Origin: JACDBD01 sp050743385
GTDB taxonomy: Bacteria; Actinomycetota; Acidimicrobiia; IMCC26256; JACDBD01
DNA length: 9,234 bases
Assembly: GCA_050743385.1 (NCBI GenBank)
Contig: JBOGFJ010000235.1
Location: 1-9,234 of the forward strand
Direction: 5' to 3'
Part shown: one piece after another, positions 6,580 through 9,234 of the stretch
Position numbering within the stretch: position 1 is the first letter of the stretch
Layout: the number at the start of each line of letters is the position of its first letter
The notes under the pieces: generated by a model
Told to the model about the DNA's origin: nothing
The model's database searches: none
What the model saw: the letters and a program-made list of their open reading frames with translations, nothing else
Made by a program: the position numbers and the translations under genes

Positions 6580-7683
6580 TCAGTAGACGATCACGGAGCG
6601 GGCGACCTCGCCCTGCTCCATCGCCCGGAGGGCGTCGTTCACGTCGTCGAGCTTGATCTCGCGTGACACGAGCTCGTCCAGCTTGAGCCGGCCTTCCTCG
6701 TACAGGCGAGCGAGCTTCGGCACGTCCTTGTGCACGTTGCTGGAGCCGTACCAGCAGCCCTTGATCGTCTTCTCCTGGAGCACCAGGCCGAGGAACGCCG
6801 GCAGGTTGAGCATGACGTCCATCGCCGGCACACCGACGAGGATCGACTGGCCACCGCGCCGGGTCATGTTGATGGTCTGCTCGATGGTCGGCCCGAGGCC
6901 GATGACCTCGAAGGCGACGTCGGCGCCGCGCTGATCGGTCATCTCCATCACCTTCGCCACGGGGTCGCCCTCGCTCGCATCGACGGTGTCGGTGGCGCCG
7001 AACTGCTTCGCCAGATCGAGTTTGAACGGCACCATGTCGATGGCGATGACGCGCTCGGCGCCGGCGTGACGGGCTCCCTGGATGACGTTGAGACCCACGC
7101 CGCCGCACCCGATCACTGCGACGGCGTCACCTTCCCGGATGTCGGCCGTGTTGACCGCGGCGCCGAAGCCGGTGAGCACGCCGCAGCCGATCAGCGCGGC
7201 TGCCGCCATCGGCATGTCGTCGTCGACCTTCACGGCCCCGATGGAGGGAACGATGGTCTCCTCCGACCACGTGCCCGACGCCGCCATCTGGCCGAGGTCT
7301 CGACCATCGCGCTGGAAGCGGTATGTGCCGTCGAGAAGGCCGTTGGTGGCCATCGACAGGTTGCCGGAATCGCACAGGTGGCCCTGGTCGTACCGGCAGA
7401 AGTAGCACTCGCCGCACTGCGGGACCCACGAGATAACGACGTGGTCGCCCTCCTGGAGCTTGTCGACACCCTCGCCGACTTCTTCGACGACTCCCGCCCC
7501 TTCGTGGCCGAGCACGACGGGCGTGGGGATGAGGATCGTGCCGTTCTGGACGGAGAGATCGGAATGACACACGCCCGACGCGCCGAGGCGCACGCGCACC
7601 TCACCCGCCTGCGGGCCTTTGATGTCGATGTCGGCGATCTCGACGGGGTCACCGATCGCGGTGCAGATGGCGGCTCTGGGCAT
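6580..7683 (-). CDS. Zinc-dependent alcohol dehydrogenase (MDR, class III-like)
   Basis: The 367-aa protein is a complete medium-chain zinc alcohol dehydrogenase. Catalytic zinc ligands appear as Cys39 (ASGVCHSD), His60/Glu61 (GHEGAGVVEEVG) and Cys167 (LIGCGVLTGFGAAV). The structural zinc loop has four cysteines, Cys90, Cys93, Cys96 and Cys104 (CGECYFCRYDQGHLC). The coenzyme fold is AVIGCGGVGLNVIQG (189-203) with the strand end IAID selecting NAD(H). The IGCGV, LDGTYRF and EKTIKG segments resemble mycobacterial AdhD/AdhB-like and mycofactocin- or NDMA-dependent dehydrogenases, whose cofactor stays bound; that subtype is possible but not proven. The ATG at 7683 is used since AGGGGAG lies 5 nt upstream and an in-frame extension to 7776 would overlap the previous gene. 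A perfect inverted repeat sits 32-47 nt upstream. It heads the unit with AKR, TetR and GH15, and would oxidise a primary or secondary alcohol. Confidence 0.92.
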   Translation of the reverse strand: MPRAAICTAIGDPVEIADIDIKGPQAGEVRVRLGASGVCHSDLSVQNGTILIPTPVVLGHEGAGVVEEVGEGVDKLQEGDHVVISWVPQCGECYFCRYDQGHLCDSGNLSMATNGLLDGTYRFQRDGRDLGQMAASGTWSEETIVPSIGAVKVDDDMPMAAAALIGCGVLTGFGAAVNTADIREGDAVAVIGCGGVGLNVIQGARHAGAERVIAIDMVPFKLDLAKQFGATDTVDASEGDPVAKVMEMTDQRGADVAFEVIGLGPTIEQTINMTRRGGQSILVGVPAMDVMLNLPAFLGLVLQEKTIKGCWYGSSNVHKDVPKLARLYEEGRLKLDELVSREIKLDDVNDALRAMEQGEVARSVIVY

Positions 7684-7688
7684 GCTCG

Positions 7689-7695
7689 CTCCCCT
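7689..7695 (-). promoter_or_regulatory. Ribosome binding site of the ADH gene
   Basis: AGGGGAG on the minus strand, 5 nt before the ATG at 7683. It rules in this start and against the upstream ATG at 7776. Confidence 0.6.
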
Positions 7696-7714
7696 GTCCC
7701 TCAACTTCCTCGAC

Positions 7715-7730
7715 TTGACCGAACGGTCAA
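7715..7730. promoter_or_regulatory. Perfect inverted repeat upstream of ADH, candidate TetR-type operator
   Basis: The sequence is TTGACCG-AA-CGGTCAA: perfect 7-bp arms around a 2-bp centre, 32-47 nt upstream of the ADH ATG. It overlaps the TGA stop of the small membrane protein gene (7727-7729). Size, position and symmetry fit an operator for a dimeric TetR-type repressor, and the unit it precedes contains a TetR gene, so autoregulation is plausible. Its arms match those of the repeat at 225-239. Each arm also resembles a -35 box (TTGACC), but no TAnnnT -10 was found at the right spacing. Confidence 0.55.
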
Positions 7731-7990
7731 CCGTACCGCCGTTCGCGCTCGTCCCGCTCGGCGGCTCGAATGCCATGTCCCATGACGATCGTGACGGGCA
7801 GGACGAGGCACGCGGCCACGAGCCCGGCCACGGTGAGGTCGACGAAGACGCCCGGGAAGTCGGTCGCGAGGCCGATGACGAAGGCGATGACGGCGACGCC
7901 GAGGGCGCCGTACCCGACCCGCGACGCCAGCGCCACCCGGCGGGCGATCACCGCCCGGCGGGCCCGCACCGGATCGTGCGTCTCGCTCAC
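7727..7990 (-). CDS. Small two-helix membrane protein
   Basis: I do not recognise this family. The 87-aa product has an arginine-rich start (ARRAVIARR, about 10-18), a hydrophobic stretch at about 25-43, a short loop DFPG, a second hydrophobic stretch at about 50-72, and a strongly charged end (RAAERDERERRYG). By the positive-inside rule it is a hairpin with both ends in the cytoplasm. No signal peptide or catalytic motif is seen. The chosen GTG at 7990 overlaps the TGA of the glycosyltransferase gene as GTGA. An in-frame ATG at 8002 would give 91 aa with a 16-bp overlap and is the main alternative; neither has a clear ribosome site at good spacing. Tight coupling suggests a role with the glycosyltransferase, for example holding it at the membrane, but this is only inference. 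Confidence 0.65.
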   Translation of the reverse strand: MSETHDPVRARRAVIARRVALASRVGYGALGVAVIAFVIGLATDFPGVFVDLTVAGLVAACLVLPVTIVMGHGIRAAERDERERRYG

Positions 7991-9066
7991 GACCGCGACC
8001 ATCCCACTGTCGCGAACGCCGCTTCCAGCCGGGCCGGGAGGTCGGCGGCGGAGAAGTGACGGCGCACGACGGCGTCGTTGGCGTCGAAGTGGGCGGGATC
8101 GGGTGCCGCCAGCCACTGGGCCAGCGCTCCCGGTGCCTCGACGGAGAAGAGGTCGAGGCCGAGCTCGACGAGCTCGTCGAGCACCGGATAGCGGGCCACC
8201 GCGATCGGACGCCGCGCGATCACCGACTCGACGACCGGGTTGCCGAACCCCTCCCAGCTCGACGGGAAGACGACCACGTCGGCGGCGGCGTAGGCATCGG
8301 CAGCCCACCGGGCCCGGCCCACGGAGACCGGGACCGTGGCCCGGGCGAGAATCCCGTCGAGCTCGTGCCCGTAGCCCTCTTCCGGCGGACCGGTCAGCCA
8401 ATAGCGCACGCGCTGTCCGCGAAGGTGGTCTTGGAGGGCGGCGGCGAACTCGATCCCGGCACCGACGTTCTTCCGCGGGATCGCGCGGGTCGGTTGGAGC
8501 ACGACGACGTCGTCGGGTCCGAAGCCCAGCCGCACGCGGGTCGCGTCCCGATCGCCCCGGGGTGCGTCGACTTCGAAGACGTTGCGGATCGTGCGCGCCA
8601 CGATCCCGCGATCGGCGAGCTCACGGCGGGAACGGTCGTTGATCGTCACGTGCAGGGAACCCGGCCGCGTGGGAGGGAGATCGGTGACCGATGCGAACCG
8701 GCGTCGTTGCCACGGGAGGTCGTGGTGGTGGAACACGACGCGCAGGTGGGGGAGCGCGACGAGCACGGAGGTCGCAGCCCGCGCTGCCGCCTGGTTGAGC
8801 GGCAGAGAGCACAAGTTCTCGACCACGACCAGGTCGGTGTCGGCCAGGGCGGCGGCCAATTCCGACGCCGTCGGCGGGTCGGTCGACTCCCATGCGAGCC
8901 AGGGCAAGACGACGTCGTCGACTCGACCGTCGTCGGCGAGCTCGCCCGCGACGCGTCGAGTCGAGAACCCGAGCGTGTGCAGGGCGCGCTCCCATTTCTC
9001 GGTTTCGACCGAGACGCCGTCGGTGTCGCCCAGGCGGTAGGAGAGCAGGACGGCGGTGGGTGTCAC
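7987..9066 (-). CDS. Glycosyltransferase, GT4-like (GT-B fold)
   Basis: The 359-aa protein has the signature of retaining GT-B glycosyltransferases. The C-terminal half starts with VVVLQPTRAIPRKNVGAG (187-204), whose Arg198-Lys199 pair is where GT4 enzymes bind nucleotide-sugar phosphates. Then come WLTGPPEEGYG (223-233), the strand VVVFPSSWEGFGNPVVES (264-281) and the EX7E motif Glu272-Glu280. The N-terminal half, the acceptor side, is more divergent: VVVENLCSLPLN (80-91) and VVFHHHDLPWQRRR (110-123). No signal peptide or membrane segment is seen, so it is a cytoplasmic or membrane-associated enzyme. Donor and acceptor cannot be told. It starts with GTG at 9066, overlapping the stop of the upstream proline-rich gene as GTGA, and ends overlapping the small membrane protein gene the same way. 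The three genes are likely one translational unit, perhaps for glycosylation of a lipid or small solute. Confidence 0.88.
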   Translation of the reverse strand: MTPTAVLLSYRLGDTDGVSVETEKWERALHTLGFSTRRVAGELADDGRVDDVVLPWLAWESTDPPTASELAAALADTDLVVVENLCSLPLNQAAARAATSVLVALPHLRVVFHHHDLPWQRRRFASVTDLPPTRPGSLHVTINDRSRRELADRGIVARTIRNVFEVDAPRGDRDATRVRLGFGPDDVVVLQPTRAIPRKNVGAGIEFAAALQDHLRGQRVRYWLTGPPEEGYGHELDGILARATVPVSVGRARWAADAYAAADVVVFPSSWEGFGNPVVESVIARRPIAVARYPVLDELVELGLDLFSVEAPGALAQWLAAPDPAHFDANDAVVRRHFSAADLPARLEAAFATVGWSRS

Positions 9067-9234
9067 GTGGTGGTGTCGTCGCCCGCCTCGGGGTTCTCGT
9101 CGAGGTCACCGGCGAGTGCGCGCAGCTCGGCTTGCCACGCCTCCCATTCCTCGGCCGCGCGCGGGCTCGCCGGCTCGGGTTGGGGCGGCCGCGGTGGTGG
9201 CGAGGGTGGAGGGGGCGCCGGCGCGCGTGGGGGC
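9063..9234 (-). CDS. C-terminal end of a proline-rich protein (cut by window edge)
   Basis: An open frame enters from the right edge and ends with TGA at 9065-9063 after 56 codons. The first 25 residues are mostly Pro with Ala, Arg and Ser (PPRAPAPPPPSPPPRPPQPE and following). Then comes a probable helix RAAEEWEAWQAELRALAGDL (25-44) and an acidic tail ENPEAGDDTTT. The folded body of the protein lies outside the window, so the function is unknown. The stop overlaps the GTG of the glycosyltransferase as GTGA, which supports this as a real gene and not chance. A proline-rich linker followed by a short helix is common in surface or scaffold proteins and in tails of enzymes of the same cluster; none can be chosen here. 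Confidence 0.6.
   Translation of the reverse strand, partial: PPRAPAPPPPSPPPRPPQPEPASPRAAEEWEAWQAELRALAGDLDENPEAGDDTTT

Noticed and set aside
7684..7776. 31-residue N-terminal extension of the alcohol dehydrogenase
   Set aside because: It would overlap the membrane protein gene, cover the inverted repeat and the AGGGGAG ribosome site, and adds no family-like sequence.
6730..7785. 351-codon plus-strand frame
   Set aside because: Antisense to the alcohol dehydrogenase gene, with no domain.
8003..8401. Long N-terminal extension of the small membrane protein
   Set aside because: It overlaps the glycosyltransferase gene in another frame and translates to Arg/Gly/Pro-rich sequence; only the last part has membrane helices.
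8681..8691. Short palindrome TCGGT-G-ACCGA
   Set aside because: Inside the glycosyltransferase coding region, short, and not near a start; expected by chance in this base composition.

Overview
The window is strongly GC-rich, almost fully coding, with GTG starts, tight spacing and NTGA stop/start overlaps. Enzyme types are typical of actinomycetes: mycobacterial-type zinc alcohol dehydrogenase, cytochrome P450, TetR regulator, GH15 trehalase-like hydrolase. The best guess is an actinobacterium (possibly Acidimicrobiia or a relative), but no marker gene fixes the lineage. No RNA gene, insertion sequence, CRISPR array or phage gene is visible. All genes except one lie on the minus strand, so transcription runs mostly from right to left. 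The largest gap without a gene is about 126 bp.

Layout, right to left (direction of transcription). (1) 9234-7727: the C-terminal end of a proline-rich protein, a GT4-type glycosyltransferase and a small two-helix membrane protein, joined by two GTGA overlaps. (2) 7683-3043: a zinc alcohol dehydrogenase, an aldo/keto reductase, a TetR regulator (ATGA overlap with the reductase) and a GH15 glucoamylase/trehalase-like protein 7 bp after the TetR gene. (3) 2645-3019, plus strand: a stand-alone protein made of two ACT domains, convergent with the GH15 gene and divergent from the next block. (4) 2518-1: an FAD-dependent monooxygenase-like protein, an epoxide hydrolase 6 bp downstream, and the N-terminal 61 codons of a cytochrome P450 cut by the window edge.

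Blocks 2 and 4 together look like an oxidative catabolic or detoxifying set: monooxygenation and/or epoxidation (FAD enzyme, P450), epoxide opening (hydrolase), alcohol oxidation (ADH) and carbonyl reduction (AKR), with a TetR gene inside the block. The most notable non-coding signal is a pair of perfect inverted repeats with the same arms, TGACCG/CGGTCA, one just upstream of the ADH start (7715-7730) and one just upstream of the P450 start (225-239). They suggest that a TetR-type repressor, possibly the one encoded here, controls both ends of the set. This is inference from sequence; the substrate cannot be read from the window.
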